DNA of 64,000 nt from Azorhizobium doebereinerae UFLA1-100. Lineage in GTDB: Bacteria; Pseudomonadota; Alphaproteobacteria; Rhizobiales; Xanthobacteraceae. Where the stretch lies: positions 190,759-254,758 of the forward strand of contig NZ_AXBA01000003.1 of NCBI RefSeq assembly GCF_000473085.1. Reading direction: 5' to 3'. The notes beneath the pieces were generated by a model. It made no database searches. It was not told the DNA's origin and saw only the letters and a list, made by a program, of their open reading frames with translations. Positions within the stretch are counted from its first letter, which is position 1. Each line of letters opens with the position of its first letter. Positions 35,214 to 46,975 of this stretch are shown piece by piece. The translations under genes were made by a program, and so were the position numbers.

Positions 35214-38084
35214 ATGGCAACGGTGACGCTGGCGAATTCGACCTATCTCGATTTTACGAGCTATCGCGCGACGAGCGCGACCACGCCCGAGGCCGCCTAC
35301 GGCCTGACGCCGGGCGAGATCGAGCATAGCGGATCGGCGGTCAATGTGGCGCTGGTGCTGCCGCGCGCCAACGACCCCACCGCGCTGCTGACCGCCGATT
35401 GGGGCACGCGGCAGCACATGCTGGCCGAATTGACCGCCTCCGGCTCCCTGTGGTCCACCTACGGAGCGAACAAGGCCCAATACGACCTGGTGATGCACGA
35501 TCTGGCCACCATGGGCATCCCGGTCATCGGCGATGCCCATGCCTCGGACGGCTATGTCACCTCGGTGGAATCGCGCACCATCTGGGTGTCGCTGGACGTA
35601 GCCCAGTTCAAGGCGCTGTTCGGCACCGATCTGCTGCGCGTGGGGCCGGCGGACGATGCCGACCTGCTGTTCTGGAACGGCAGCCTGTCCCTGCCCGACA
35701 CCTGGGCCGTATCCGGCATCTGGCTCGACGTGAACGGCTATCCCGCAACGTCCAACCTGGCCGGCAGCGCGTCCGTCACCCTGCCGCAGGGCCCGCAGGG
35801 CGTGGGCAATTCCTCGACCCTCGCGTCGAATTTCTTCCCGCAGCAGATCGGCCAGGATTTCTACAATTTTCCGGCCGAATGGGCGACCCAGGCCACCGGC
35901 ACCATCGGCCTGCTGGAGCCGGCCATCGGCGACGCGCTGCCGAGCGACGCGACCCAGACCTTCGAGCAATTGCTGAACGCCTACCGCCGGACCGCGGACA
36001 TTGCCACCGACGGCCATTATTACGTCCAGGCCGGCGGCGGGGTGGTCTATGACAATTCCGACGGCGAGCGGTCGCTGGACGTGGGCGTGGTGTCCTCGGC
36101 CGCGCCGGGCAGCACCATCGGGCTCTATGCCGGCTCGGGGTTCGACGGCAACGCCTATGCCAGCAGCTACACCGCCTATCAGGCGGCCTTCTGGGATCAG
36201 GTGCATAATCCGGGCGTCATCTCCTCATCCTTCGGCGATTACGAGATGCCGGCGCCCGGCTCGCCCTTCTATTACGCCACCAGCCAGCTGTTCATCGACG
36301 CGGCGCTGCGCAACATCTCGGTGTTCTCGGCCGTGGGCGACGGCGGCTCCGGCGACCAGTGGCCGGACGGCATCACCAATCAATACACCACCTACAGCAG
36401 CCCTTATGGCGTGCTGGTGGGCGGCACCTCCCTCACCACTCCGGCCGCCGCGCTCGACGATCCGACGCTGGCGGCGATTCTGGCCGAGGTGCAGGCCGGC
36501 AACCTGGGGACGATCTGGCAACTGGTCTCCGGCGGCCTCACCGGCCTGCCGGACCTGACCAAGGGCATGGCTTCCACCGACAGCACATTCGTCGAGACCT
36601 TGTGGAACCTCTACAAGCTCGAAGGCGACATGCTCAACCCGGGCTATTACGTCAACAATGCCGGCTCGGGCGGCACCGATCCCACCCAGCCGACGCCCTG
36701 GTACCAGCTCGCCTACGGCCTGACGCCCACCACCGCCGATCCGATCCGTCAGCAGGGACGCGGCACGCCGGACGTGTCGGCGGTGGCCGGCGGCAACATG
36801 CTCTACAAGGTGCCGGGCGCCGACATGAGCGGCATCTGGTACGACTACGGCACCAGCGCCGCGACCCCGTTCTGGGCCTCGCTCGCCGCGCACATCAACG
36901 CCGTGTTCGCGGACATCGGCCTGCCGCCCATGGGTTATGCCAATGACCTGCTCTATACGGCCGCCGTGGTGGCGCCGGCCGCGTTCAACGACGTGACCAT
37001 CGGCACCAACATGTCCACCTTCGTGGAAGGCGGATCCATCCGCACCCACACCGGCAATGGCGACATCGTCCACATCACGGCCACCGGCTTCGGCGACGCG
37101 GCCGGGCCGGGCTATGACCTCGTCACCGGGCTCGGCTCGCCCAACGCCCTGCTGCTGGCGCGATCGCTCTCGGCCATCGCCACCGCGCAATATTATTTCG
37201 ACACGCCCGATGTGCTGGTCTCGGACGGCAGCGGCTGGACCAGTCCGGCCACCCAAAGCCTGCTGTTCCAATCGACGCTGAGCGCGGATGCGCAGGTGCA
37301 CGTGCAATGGGGCCAGACCAGCCTGACCTATGCCGGGCAGGCGGGCGACATGTACGCCTGGACCGCCCAGTTCGCCCAGCAGACGCTCCAGGCGGATTTC
37401 TCGCCGGCGCTGGTGACCCTGTATGACGAGCGCTCGCAGGGCACGCTGCTGCAATCCACCGTGGGTGGCGGGAGCACGCTCGGCATCCATATCGGCGGCG
37501 CGGCGACGGGCACGCCCCAGGCCGAGCTGTCCTCGGCGTTCGGCTATGTGGATTTCGTGTCCGACGTGGCGGACAGCGCGGTGCAGGTGGCCCGCGCGGT
37601 GGCGGTGGCCGAGACCGCCGGTGCGGCCAACGACATGGATGCGGTGGTGCGCCTGCGCCAGAACGGCGTGCTGGACGTGGCGGTGATGTTCTACAAGGTC
37701 GATGACTTCGCCGGCACCATCGACGGCGTCGCTCCGGGGCAGGCGGGCTATGATGCGGCTGCGTTCGGCCGGGCCTATCAGACCACGGCGGGGGGTATCT
37801 GGGCGGACGGGGCCGGCTACGGCCAGTACAGCCAGACCGACATCACCCATGTGAATGCCGGCGACCTGATCGCCATGACGCTGACCGCCGGCGGCAACAC
37901 CTACCACGCCTTCGCCCAGGCCAACGAGACGGTGGACGGCCGGTCGGTCGGCCACCTGTGGAGCTACGGCCTGAACACCTGGGGCTGGGAGGACGTCTAT
38001 GGCGGCGGCGACCACGACTATAACGACCTCGTGGTGCAGCTCGATTTCACCAGCACGGCGGCGGCGGGCCACGGCCTGATCTGA
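35214..38084 (+). CDS. Sedolisin/kumamolisin-type (S53) protease with C-terminal DUF4114-like domain
   Basis: A 956-residue protease. Residues about 55-145 resemble the pro-kumamolisin activation domain. The catalytic core has Glu285 and Asp289 (ERSLD) and the nucleophile Ser548 in GTSAATP, with the FNDVTIG and GYDLVTGLGSP calcium-site region after it. About 85 residues rich in helix are inserted between the GGTSL strand and the core's end. The last 200 residues end in a DHDYNDLVV motif as in DUF4114 calcium-binding domains. There is no signal peptide, so export by a type I system is plausible. AAGGGG precedes the ATG. Confidence 0.88.
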   Translation: MATVTLANSTYLDFTSYRATSATTPEAAYGLTPGEIEHSGSAVNVALVLPRANDPTALLTADWGTRQHMLAELTASGSLWSTYGANKAQYDLVMHDLATMGIPVIGDAHASDGYVTSVESRTIWVSLDVAQFKALFGTDLLRVGPADDADLLFWNGSLSLPDTWAVSGIWLDVNGYPATSNLAGSASVTLPQGPQGVGNSSTLASNFFPQQIGQDFYNFPAEWATQATGTIGLLEPAIGDALPSDATQTFEQLLNAYRRTADIATDGHYYVQAGGGVVYDNSDGERSLDVGVVSSAAPGSTIGLYAGSGFDGNAYASSYTAYQAAFWDQVHNPGVISSSFGDYEMPAPGSPFYYATSQLFIDAALRNISVFSAVGDGGSGDQWPDGITNQYTTYSSPYGVLVGGTSLTTPAAALDDPTLAAILAEVQAGNLGTIWQLVSGGLTGLPDLTKGMASTDSTFVETLWNLYKLEGDMLNPGYYVNNAGSGGTDPTQPTPWYQLAYGLTPTTADPIRQQGRGTPDVSAVAGGNMLYKVPGADMSGIWYDYGTSAATPFWASLAAHINAVFADIGLPPMGYANDLLYTAAVVAPAAFNDVTIGTNMSTFVEGGSIRTHTGNGDIVHITATGFGDAAGPGYDLVTGLGSPNALLLARSLSAIATAQYYFDTPDVLVSDGSGWTSPATQSLLFQSTLSADAQVHVQWGQTSLTYAGQAGDMYAWTAQFAQQTLQADFSPALVTLYDERSQGTLLQSTVGGGSTLGIHIGGAATGTPQAELSSAFGYVDFVSDVADSAVQVARAVAVAETAGAANDMDAVVRLRQNGVLDVAVMFYKVDDFAGTIDGVAPGQAGYDAAAFGRAYQTTAGGIWADGAGYGQYSQTDITHVNAGDLIAMTLTAGGNTYHAFAQANETVDGRSVGHLWSYGLNTWGWEDVYGGGDHDYNDLVVQLDFTSTAAAGHGLI

Positions 38085-38104
38085 AGGCCGGCCTCCGGGA
38101 AAGC

Positions 38105-38128
38105 GGCCGGCGGCCGAAGCCGCCGGCC
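38105..38128. terminator. Hairpin between protease and thiC genes
   Basis: A perfect 10-bp GC stem with loop CGAA lies in the 58-bp gap between convergent stops. No T-run follows on either strand, so intrinsic termination is uncertain. Confidence 0.45.
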
Positions 38129-38142
38129 CTGGCCTCAGGCCG

Positions 38143-40023
<1,881 letters not shown>

Positions 40024-40103
40024 TCAAATGAGATCCGGGATGAGCTTAGGAGGCGGTTTGCGCCTGGGAGAATCCCACTGCGGGGATTGCGGGCAGGCTG
40101 ATT

Positions 40104-40217
40104 CCGATCCCTTCGCCGGCATGACCCGGATCAGGTTCGAAGGGTCATCGCGGCGCCGGTGGCCATGATGACCGAGCCGGAAGGCGATATCTCAGCCCCC
40201 TCGCGGGGCCCCCCTTG
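40104..40217 (-). ncRNA. TPP riboswitch (THI element) upstream of thiC
   Basis: On the minus strand the conserved GGGGCTGAGA is followed by a variable hairpin and then GACCCTTCGAACCTGATC, CGGGTCATGCCGGCG and AAGGGA, the complete sequence hallmarks of the thiamine pyrophosphate aptamer. The ends pair through GGG/CCC runs to form P1. It lies about 105 bases before the thiC start, leaving room for an expression platform that could hide the AAGGAG site. Confidence 0.95.
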
Positions 40218-40377
40218 GAATGATGCCACTGTGGGTGCGGGGGCGGGGCCTGTCAACGCTGCGGTGCAACATGCGTTGTCCGTGCGGCTTGTGGAGGCGC
40301 GTCCCGCCGAAACTGGCTTGTCGGGCCTGCCGTCATTACATTAGGGACAATTCCCGACTCGGCCGACGGACCTGTCT

Positions 40378-41172
40378 ATGCGCGCCTACCATCAGCTTCT
40401 CCAGCGCATCCTTGACGAGGGCGTGCGCAAGGACGACCGCACCGGAACCGGCACCCTGTCGGTGTTCGGCCATCAGATGCGCTTCGACCTGGGCGAAGGC
40501 TTCCCGCTGGTCACGACCAAGAAGCTGCACATCCGTTCCATCGTCCATGAGCTGCTGTGGTTCCTCGCCGGCGACACCAACGTGCGCTACCTGAATGAGA
40601 ACGGCGTTTCCATCTGGGACGAATGGGCGGACGCGCAGGGCGAGCTCGGCCCGGTCTACGGCCATCAGTGGCGGTCCTGGCCCACGCCCGAGGGCGGGGT
40701 GATCGACCAGATCGCCCAGGTGGTCTCCGACATCCGGCGCAATCCGGATTCCCGCCGCCTCATCGTCACCGCCTGGAACCCGGCCGACGTGCCGAAGATG
40801 GCGCTGCCGCCCTGCCACCTGCTGTTCCAGTTCTACGTGGCGCAGGGCAAGCTGTCCTGCCAGCTCTACCAGCGCTCGGCGGACGTCTTCCTGGGCGTGC
40901 CGTTCAACATCGCTTCCTATGCGCTGCTGACCCACATGGTGGCGCAGGTGACGGGGCTGGGCGTGGGCGATTTCATCCTCACCCTGGGCGACGCGCACCT
41001 CTATGCGAACCATCTGGACCAGGCGCGCGAGCAGCTCTCCCGGCAGCCGCGCACGCTGCCGCGCCTCGCGCTGAACCCGGACGTGCGGGACATCTTCGCC
41101 TTCCGCTTCGAGGATATCGCGGTGGAGGGCTACGAGCCCCACCCGCACATCAAGGCGCCGGTGGCGGTCTGA
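40378..41172 (+). CDS. thyA: Thymidylate synthase ThyA
   Basis: A 264-residue enzyme methylating dUMP with methylenetetrahydrofolate. The catalytic Cys lies in [12 protein letters not shown] and the [20 protein letters not shown] region is typical; the length equals the E. coli enzyme. The N-terminal [23 protein letters not shown] is canonical. No folate reductase gene follows, in contrast to many genomes. It is divergent from thiC across the riboswitch. Confidence 0.96.
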   Translation: MRAYHQLLQRILDEGVRKDDRTGTGTLSVFGHQMRFDLGEGFPLVTTKKLHIRSIVHELLWFLAGDTNVRYLNENGVSIWDEWADAQGELGPVYGHQWRSWPTPEGGVIDQIAQVVSDIRRNPDSRRLIVTAWNPADVPKMALPPCHLLFQFYVAQGKLSCQLYQRSADVFLGVPFNIASYALLTHMVAQVTGLGVGDFILTLGDAHLYANHLDQAREQLSRQPRTLPRLALNPDVRDIFAFRFEDIAVEGYEPHPHIKAPVAV

Positions 41173-41200
41173 GCGTGCGGAGGCGCCGCCTCACGGCTTT

Positions 41201-41230
41201 GTGCGGCGCCCGGCCGTAACGGCGCCGCAC
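41201..41230. terminator. Hairpin after thyA
   Basis: A perfect 10-bp stem (GTGCGGCGCC and its complement) with a 10-base loop lies 28 bp after the thyA stop. It lacks a T-run. It may reduce read-through into msrQ. Confidence 0.4.
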
Positions 41231-41278
41231 GGTGACGCGTAAGGAGGTGTGTGGCCCACTCTCTCCCCACGGATCGCC

Positions 41279-42136
41279 ATGTCGCTATTCCATGAACGCT
41301 CCGGCAAGTTCAGCCCGGAAAAGACCATCGCCCTCGTGGGCAGCGTGCTGCCGGCCGTCGCCCTGGCGGCTTGGGCCATCGGCGGCGACCTCGGCGGGCG
41401 GCCGGTGTCCGCCGCGATCCATTTCACCGGCCTGTGGGCGATCCGCCTGCTGTTCATCAGCCTGGCGGTGACGCCGGCCCGGCGCATCTTCCATTGGCCG
41501 AAGCTGGTGCTCGCCCGGCGGACGCTGGGCGTGGCGGCGCTGGCCTATGCGGCGCTGCATCTCGGCCTGTTCGTCATGGACCAGGGCTGGAACGTCCAGG
41601 CGGCGGCGCGCGAGATCGTGCTGCGCTTCTATCTCACCATCGGCGCGGTGGCGGTGGCGCTGCTGCTGGCGCTGGGCGGCACCTCGTTCGACCGGGTGAT
41701 CCGCCGCATGGGCGCCAAGCGCTGGAATGCGCTGCACGCCAGCGTCTACGGCATCGCCATCCTGGCCAGCATCCACTTCTTCATCCAGTCCAAGCTGGAC
41801 GTTACGCAGGCCGTGATGATGACCGGCTTTCTGATCTGGCTGTTCGGCTACCGCATCTGGCACCGCGCCACCAACGCCGTGGCGCCGCGCGACCTGCTGG
41901 TGCTGGCCGTCGCCTCGGCTGTCCTGACCGGGCTGGTGGAGATGGCGTGGTACGGCACGCTGACCGGCATCAGCCCCTGGCTGGTGGCGCAGGCGAATTT
42001 CCAGCCGCAACTGGGCATCAGCCCGGCGCTCTGGGTGCTGGCAGCGGGGCTTGCAGTGGCGCTCGCAGCTCTCCTGCGCCTGCGCCTCGTTCCGCCCGCG
42101 AAGCTGGCGAAGGTCCGCGTCCCGGCGCGCCCCTGA
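41279..42136 (+). CDS. msrQ: MsrQ-like heme-binding membrane protein
   Basis: A 285-residue protein of the ferric-reductase-like membrane family with about six helices and conserved helix histidines (AALHLGLF and ILASIHFFIQ). MsrQ passes electrons from the quinone pool to the periplasmic methionine sulfoxide reductase MsrP. No msrP gene lies next to it, so the assignment rests on the protein alone. The ATG at 41279 has only a weak ribosome site; a GTG at 41249 would add ten residues but sits one base after a strong AAGGAGG. Confidence 0.8.
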   Translation: MSLFHERSGKFSPEKTIALVGSVLPAVALAAWAIGGDLGGRPVSAAIHFTGLWAIRLLFISLAVTPARRIFHWPKLVLARRTLGVAALAYAALHLGLFVMDQGWNVQAAAREIVLRFYLTIGAVAVALLLALGGTSFDRVIRRMGAKRWNALHASVYGIAILASIHFFIQSKLDVTQAVMMTGFLIWLFGYRIWHRATNAVAPRDLLVLAVASAVLTGLVEMAWYGTLTGISPWLVAQANFQPQLGISPALWVLAAGLAVALAALLRLRLVPPAKLAKVRVPARP

Positions 42137-42152
42137 GGTCGCGGTCCGCGGC

Positions 42153-43085
42153 TCAGAGGCCGAGTGTGCGCGCCAGCGCGTCCGGCGCATCCTCCGGCGG
42201 GGAGCGCTGCCAGTCCGGCATCTGGTGCCGGAACCAGGTCACCTGCCGCTTGGCATAGCGGCGGGTGTCGCTCTGGCCTTCGGCGACGGCCTCGTCCAGC
42301 CCGATCTCGCCGCGCAGGTGCCGCATCAATGCGGGTGCGCCATGGGCCTTGAGCAGGGGACGATCGACGGGCAGGTGGCGGGCGGCGAGGCGTTCGGCCT
42401 CCGCCAGAGCGCCTTCGGCCATCATGGTCTCGAAGCGGGCGTCGATCCTGCGCTTCAGCATCTCCCGCTCCACCTCCAGCACGAGGCGGACGCATGCGGC
42501 GGGATCGAGCAGCGGCTGATGGGTCTCCTGCTGCCACTGGCTCAACGGCCGCCCGGTGGCCTCCATGACTTCGAGCGCCCGCAGGATGCGCTGGCGGTCG
42601 CGCGGCTGGAGGCGCACCGCCGTCTCCGGGTCGCGGGTGGCGAGGCGGGCGTGCAGGATCACCGTGGCGTCCCCCTCCGCCGAAGCGCGCACTGCCTGGC
42701 GAACCTCCTCAGGCACCGCCGGTATGGGCGCGAGGCCCTGCGTGAGCGCCCGGAAATAGAGGCCGGTGCCGCCCACGATGATCGGCAGCCGCTCCCCGGC
42801 CTCGTTCAGGGCCGTGGCGGCGTCATCCAGCCAGCGGCCGACGCTGTAGTCGGCGGCGGCGTCCACGTGGCCGTAGAGCAGATGCGGCGCATGGGCCTCG
42901 TCTTCCGTTGAGGGACGGGCCGTTATGACGCGGAGGTCGCCATAGACCTGCATGGAATCGGCGTTGATGATGACGCCGCCGGTGCGCGCGGCGAGCGCCA
43001 GGGCGAGCGCGGACTTGCCGCTGGCCGTCGGACCTGCGATGAGCACCGCCAATGGTTTCAAAGCCCTCAGAGTCCCAATTCCCAT
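42153..43085 (-). CDS. miaA: tRNA dimethylallyltransferase MiaA
   Basis: A 310-residue enzyme that prenylates A37 of tRNAs reading UNN codons. The P-loop [11 protein letters not shown] is near residue 20, followed by [12 protein letters not shown] and the TGLYFRAL block. The ATG at 43085 is preceded by no clear ribosome site; TTG and GTG codons shortly after are possible alternatives. The gene is divergent from serB and the two start codons share bases. Confidence 0.94.
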   Translation of the reverse strand: MGIGTLRALKPLAVLIAGPTASGKSALALALAARTGGVIINADSMQVYGDLRVITARPSTEDEAHAPHLLYGHVDAAADYSVGRWLDDAATALNEAGERLPIIVGGTGLYFRALTQGLAPIPAVPEEVRQAVRASAEGDATVILHARLATRDPETAVRLQPRDRQRILRALEVMEATGRPLSQWQQETHQPLLDPAACVRLVLEVEREMLKRRIDARFETMMAEGALAEAERLAARHLPVDRPLLKAHGAPALMRHLRGEIGLDEAVAEGQSDTRRYAKRQVTWFRHQMPDWQRSPPEDAPDALARTLGL

Positions 43086-43983
43086 GGTCTATGTCGCGAC
43101 ACTTATCTCAAATCCCGTTCACGGGGCCATAACGCGCGACGTGGTCGCCGCGGCCCGGGGCGTCTTGCCCGGTTCCGGGGAGGCCCTGACCTTGGACGGC
43201 GACATCGCCGCCGAGATCCCGTTCGACCCGCCGGCGGATTTTTCCGTGCATGGCCTGGAGGATGCGGTGCGCGCCGCCATCGACGGCGCGCCGGTGGACG
43301 TGGTGGTGCAACTGGCGGCCGGCCGGCGCAAGCGCCTGTTCGTGGCCGACATGGATTCCACCATGATCGGCCAGGAATGCATCGACGAACTGGCGGACGT
43401 GGTCGGCCTCAAGGCGCACGTCTCCGCGATCACCGAACGCGCCATGCGCGGCGAGATCGAGTTCGAGCCGGCGCTGCGCGAGCGGGTGGCGCTGCTGAAG
43501 GGCCTGCCCGCCGGCGTGGTGGCCGACGTGCTGCGCGACCGCATCAGCCTGACCCCCGGCGGCAAGGCGCTGGTCGCCACCATGAAGGCCAACGGCGCCT
43601 ATACGGCGCTCGTCTCCGGCGGCTTCACCCTGTTCACCGGGCCGGTGGCGGAGATGATCGGGTTCGACGAGAACCGCGCCAACGAACTGCACGTGGCGGA
43701 CGGCCAGCTTGTCGGCACCGTGGCCGAGCCGATCCTCGGCCGGGAGGCGAAGCTTGCGTCCCTCATCGAACTGCGTGGCCGCCTGCATCTGTCGCCCTCC
43801 GAGACCCTGGCCGTCGGCGACGGCGCAAATGATCTCGCCATGCTGGGCGAGGCCGGCCTCGGCGTCGCCTTCCATGCCAAGCCCAAGGTGGCCGCTGCCG
43901 CCCACGCCCGCATCGACCATGGCGACCTGACCGCCTTGCTCTATCTCCAAGGCTATCACCGCGACGACATCCGCGAAGGCTAA
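43084..43983 (+). CDS. serB: Phosphoserine phosphatase SerB
   Basis: A 299-residue HAD-family phosphatase, last step of serine synthesis. The nucleophile motif VADMDSTMI and the [10 protein letters not shown] metal motif are intact, and the SGGFTLF segment is present. An N-terminal regulatory-like domain of about 80 residues precedes the catalytic part. The start [11 protein letters not shown] matches the family. It is divergent from miaA and convergent with degP, with a good terminator between. Confidence 0.94.
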   Translation: MVYVATLISNPVHGAITRDVVAAARGVLPGSGEALTLDGDIAAEIPFDPPADFSVHGLEDAVRAAIDGAPVDVVVQLAAGRRKRLFVADMDSTMIGQECIDELADVVGLKAHVSAITERAMRGEIEFEPALRERVALLKGLPAGVVADVLRDRISLTPGGKALVATMKANGAYTALVSGGFTLFTGPVAEMIGFDENRANELHVADGQLVGTVAEPILGREAKLASLIELRGRLHLSPSETLAVGDGANDLAMLGEAGLGVAFHAKPKVAAAAHARIDHGDLTALLYLQGYHRDDIREG

Positions 43984-44025
43984 GGCCCGCCGGGTCGGCG
44001 GCAGCGGGCCGGAACGGCCAAATGA

Positions 44026-44055
44026 AAACGCCCCGGCCATGCGGCCGGGGCGTTT
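44026..44055. terminator. Bidirectional terminator between serB and degP
   Basis: A 13-bp perfect stem (AAACGCCCCGGCC and complement) with loop ATGC. T-rich stretches follow on both strands (GTTTCTGT on plus, GTTTTCATTT on minus). It lies between convergent stops and should serve both genes. Confidence 0.85.
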
Positions 44056-44080
44056 CTGTATCCGGCCTGTGGCGGAAGGG

Positions 44081-45559
44081 TCAGTTCAGCGGCACGGCGG
44101 CGAACTGCACCTGGCCTTCGCCGTCGGAAATGAGCAGGAGCGCGGACTTCTTGTTGTCCTTCTTCAGCGCATCGACCCGCTTCTGAAGATCGGCGGGCGC
44201 CGCGACGGGCTCCTGGCCCACCTCGACGATCACCTGGCCGGGCTTCAGGCCCTTGTCGGCGGCGGCGGAATTGCGGTCCACCGAGGTGATGACCACGCCC
44301 TTCACCGTGTCCTTGAGCTTGAATTTGCGGCGCAGGTCGTCGGTGATGGAGGCGACTTCGAGCCCCAGCACCTTCTTCACCACCGGCTTGTCGGTGTCGT
44401 TGGACGCCTTGGCGGGGGAGGTCTTCTCCTCCTCGGGCGCGCGGGCGACGGTGATCTTGAAGGTCTCTTCCTTGCCCTTGCGGACGACGGTGACGTCCAC
44501 TTCCTTGCCCACCGGCGTATCGGCGACGATGCGCGGCAGGTCGCGCACATCCTTGACGTCCTTGCCGTCGAACTTGACGATCACGTCGCCGGCCTTGAGG
44601 CCAGCGCGGGCGGACGGGCTGTTGTCGTCGTTCAGGCCGCCGACCAGCGCGCCGCGCGCCTTGCCGAGGTTGAGGCTCTCCGCGATCTCGTCGGAGACGC
44701 TCTGGATGCGCACGCCGATCCAGCCGCGCCGCACTTCCTTGAACTGCTGGAGCTGGGCGATCACCGGGCCGGCGGTGGAGGAGGGAACCGCGAAGCCGAT
44801 GCCGATGGAGCCGCCCGAGGGCGAGATGATGGCGGTGTTGATGCCGATGACGTCGCCGTCCATGTTGAACAGCGGGCCGCCGGAATTGCCGCGGTTGATG
44901 GCTGCGTCGGTCTGCAGGAAGTTGTCGTAGGGGCCGGAATTGATGTCGCGGTTGCGGGCCGAGATGACGCCCACCGTCAGCGTGCCGCCGAGGCCGAAGG
45001 GATTGCCGATGGCCATCACCCAATCGCCCACGCGCATCTTGTCGCTGTCACCGAACTTCACCGCCACCAAGGGCTTCTCCGGCTTCACCTTGAGCAGGGC
45101 GAGGTCGGTCTTGGTGTCTCGGCCGATCAGCTCGGCCTTCAGCTTCGAGCCGTCGTTGAAATTGGCGTAGATCTCGTCGGCGTCGGCGATGACGTGGTTG
45201 TTGGTGACGATATAGCCCGACGGATCGATGACGAAGCCGGAGCCCAGCGAGGACACGCGGCGCGGCCGCTGGCTCGGGCCCTGGTCGCCGCCGTCCTCCT
45301 GCTGCCGACGCTTGAAGAACTCGTCGAAGAAATCCTCGAACGGCGAGCCGGGCGGAAGCTGCGGCGTGGGCACGCTGCGCGAGGGGGCCACGTTTTGAGA
45401 GGTGGAGATGTTCACCACCGCGTCCATCACCTTTTCCGCCACGTCGGCGACGGTGTCCGGGCCCTTGCCGGGCGCCGCGACGGCGGGTGCCGCCAGCAGC
45501 AGCGCCAGCGCGACGGCGGGGGCCGCGACTGCGGAGCGGAAACGGTTGAAGCTAGACAT
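44081..45559 (-). CDS. degP: DegP/HtrA-family periplasmic serine protease
   Basis: A 492-residue Do-type protease/chaperone. A signal peptide ending near PAVAAPG is followed by a protease domain with His in TNNHVI, Asp in DLALLKV and Ser in GNSGGPL, then two PDZ domains (starting about residues 260 and 385). GAGGAGAGG precedes the ATG at 45559. It belongs to the membrane/periplasm quality-control cluster with hflK and hflC, on the same strand as them. Confidence 0.94.
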   Translation of the reverse strand: MSSFNRFRSAVAAPAVALALLLAAPAVAAPGKGPDTVADVAEKVMDAVVNISTSQNVAPSRSVPTPQLPPGSPFEDFFDEFFKRRQQEDGGDQGPSQRPRRVSSLGSGFVIDPSGYIVTNNHVIADADEIYANFNDGSKLKAELIGRDTKTDLALLKVKPEKPLVAVKFGDSDKMRVGDWVMAIGNPFGLGGTLTVGVISARNRDINSGPYDNFLQTDAAINRGNSGGPLFNMDGDVIGINTAIISPSGGSIGIGFAVPSSTAGPVIAQLQQFKEVRRGWIGVRIQSVSDEIAESLNLGKARGALVGGLNDDNSPSARAGLKAGDVIVKFDGKDVKDVRDLPRIVADTPVGKEVDVTVVRKGKEETFKITVARAPEEEKTSPAKASNDTDKPVVKKVLGLEVASITDDLRRKFKLKDTVKGVVITSVDRNSAAADKGLKPGQVIVEVGQEPVAAPADLQKRVDALKKDNKKSALLLISDGEGQVQFAAVPLN

Positions 45560-45850
45560 GGCCTCTCCTCGCGGACGGCGGACGTTGACAAGAGGGCCGG
45601 AGCGGCAGGTACCCCATCCCACTCGGGATCAGACCCCAATTCCGTTCCAGGCGAGAGTCACGCTCAAGTGACCCGACGGGATGCCGCACCCGGGTGACGG
45701 CGTCCGGACGCGGCGGCAGCCGTGCCCATCGTGCGCCAAGCTGCGACAGCATGGCCGCGCGTGCAAGGGCGGCGGCATGCCGGACGCCACCATCTCCCGT
45801 CGCACCTGGGCGTTTCCAAGGCGGCGGGGAGCGTTCAAGGCGGGGCTCGG

Positions 45851-46036
45851 TCAGGACCGCACGAGCCAGACCACGACGACGCCCAGCACCCCGGCGGCGA
45901 GGCCGGCGATGCGCATGGGCTGCTCCGGCGCCTTGAGCACGGCCTTCATCGCCTTGCGCCACGCGGCGGGAAACGCCGCGAGGCTGAGGCCCTCGATGAC
46001 CAGTACAAGGCCAAGGGCCGCAATGAGATCCCGCAT
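45851..46036 (-). CDS. DUF2065 family small membrane protein
   Basis: A 61-residue protein with two hydrophobic helices and the family core EGLSLAAFPAAWRKAM. DUF2065 (YjeT-like) genes usually sit next to hflC, as here: it follows hflC by 12 bp. Function is unknown. The distance to degP is 291 bp, a stretch with no credible gene. Confidence 0.88.
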   Translation of the reverse strand: MRDLIAALGLVLVIEGLSLAAFPAAWRKAMKAVLKAPEQPMRIAGLAAGVLGVVVVWLVRS

Positions 46037-46048
46037 GACCGCCGGCGA

Positions 46049-46975
46049 TTAGCGGGCGGCCGGCGCCGCAGGCGCGGCGGGAGCCGGATCTGCGGTCGGC
46101 GCCGGATTGCCGAACGGGTTCTTGAAGAAGCGGAAGAAGTTCGAGTCCGGGCTGAGCACCAGCCGGGTGTCGCTCTGCTTCATGGACGCTTCATAGGCCT
46201 GCATGGAGCGGTAGAAGGTGAAGAACTCCGGATCGCGCCCGAAGGCGTCGGCGAAGATCTGGTTGCGTTCCGCATCGCCCTGGCCGCGCAGGGCTTCGCC
46301 CCGCGAATTGGCCTCGGCGACGAGGATCGTCACCTCGCGGTCGGCGCGCGAGCGCGTGCGCTGGGCCGCCTCGCCGCCTTGCGCGCGGATTTCCGCCGCC
46401 TCGCGCTGGCGTTCCGTCTGCATGCGCTGGAACACCGCCTGGCTGTTGGCTTCCGGCAGATCCGCACGGCGGATGCGCACGTCCACCACGGTGATGCCGA
46501 AGTTGGCGGCCTCGCGGTTCACCTGCTCGCGGATCCGGGCCATCAGGCCCTCGCGCTCGTCGCGCACCACCTGGGTGAAGGTGCTCTCGCCCAGCACCCG
46601 GCGCAGCGACGAGTTGAGGATGGTGGCGAGCCGCGAGTTGGCGCCCTCCACGGTCCCCACCGACTGGAAGTATTTCAGCGGGTCGGAGATCCGGTAGCGG
46701 GCGAAGGCATCCACCACCAGGCGCTTCTGGTCGGAGGCGATGACTTCCTGGGACGGGTTCTCCAGGTCGAGGATGCGCTTGTCCAGATAGACCACGCTGT
46801 CGATGAACGGCACCTTCCAGTGCAGCCCGGGCGTGGTGATGGGGGGCAGGGGGCTACCGAGGCGCAGCACCAGCGCCTGCTGGTTCTGCGTCACGGTGAA
46901 GGCCGCGGAATAGAGGCCGATCGCCACCACCAGGATGGCCACGAGGAGGCTGCCGCCGAGAAACGAGTTTTTCAT
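46049..46975 (-). CDS. hflC: HflC, modulator of FtsH protease
   Basis: A 308-residue SPFH-domain membrane protein. One N-terminal transmembrane helix is followed by the SPFH core (FTVTQNQQALVLRLGSP) and a helical region with many Arg/Glu residues. It forms a large cage with HflK around FtsH and restrains the protease. The C-terminus is alanine/proline-rich. Its ATG overlaps the hflK stop by 4 bp. Confidence 0.95.
   Translation of the reverse strand: MKNSFLGGSLLVAILVVAIGLYSAAFTVTQNQQALVLRLGSPLPPITTPGLHWKVPFIDSVVYLDKRILDLENPSQEVIASDQKRLVVDAFARYRISDPLKYFQSVGTVEGANSRLATILNSSLRRVLGESTFTQVVRDEREGLMARIREQVNREAANFGITVVDVRIRRADLPEANSQAVFQRMQTERQREAAEIRAQGGEAAQRTRSRADREVTILVAEANSRGEALRGQGDAERNQIFADAFGRDPEFFTFYRSMQAYEASMKQSDTRLVLSPDSNFFRFFKNPFGNPAPTADPAPAAPAAPAAR

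Noticed and set aside
36000..38084. RTX (nonapeptide calcium) repeats in the S53 protease
   Set aside because: I looked for GGxGxDxxx repeats and found only the single DHDYND motif of the DUF4114-like domain.
45560..45850. Small frames between degP and the DUF2065 gene
   Set aside because: No ribosome sites or family features; the region is treated as degP upstream sequence.
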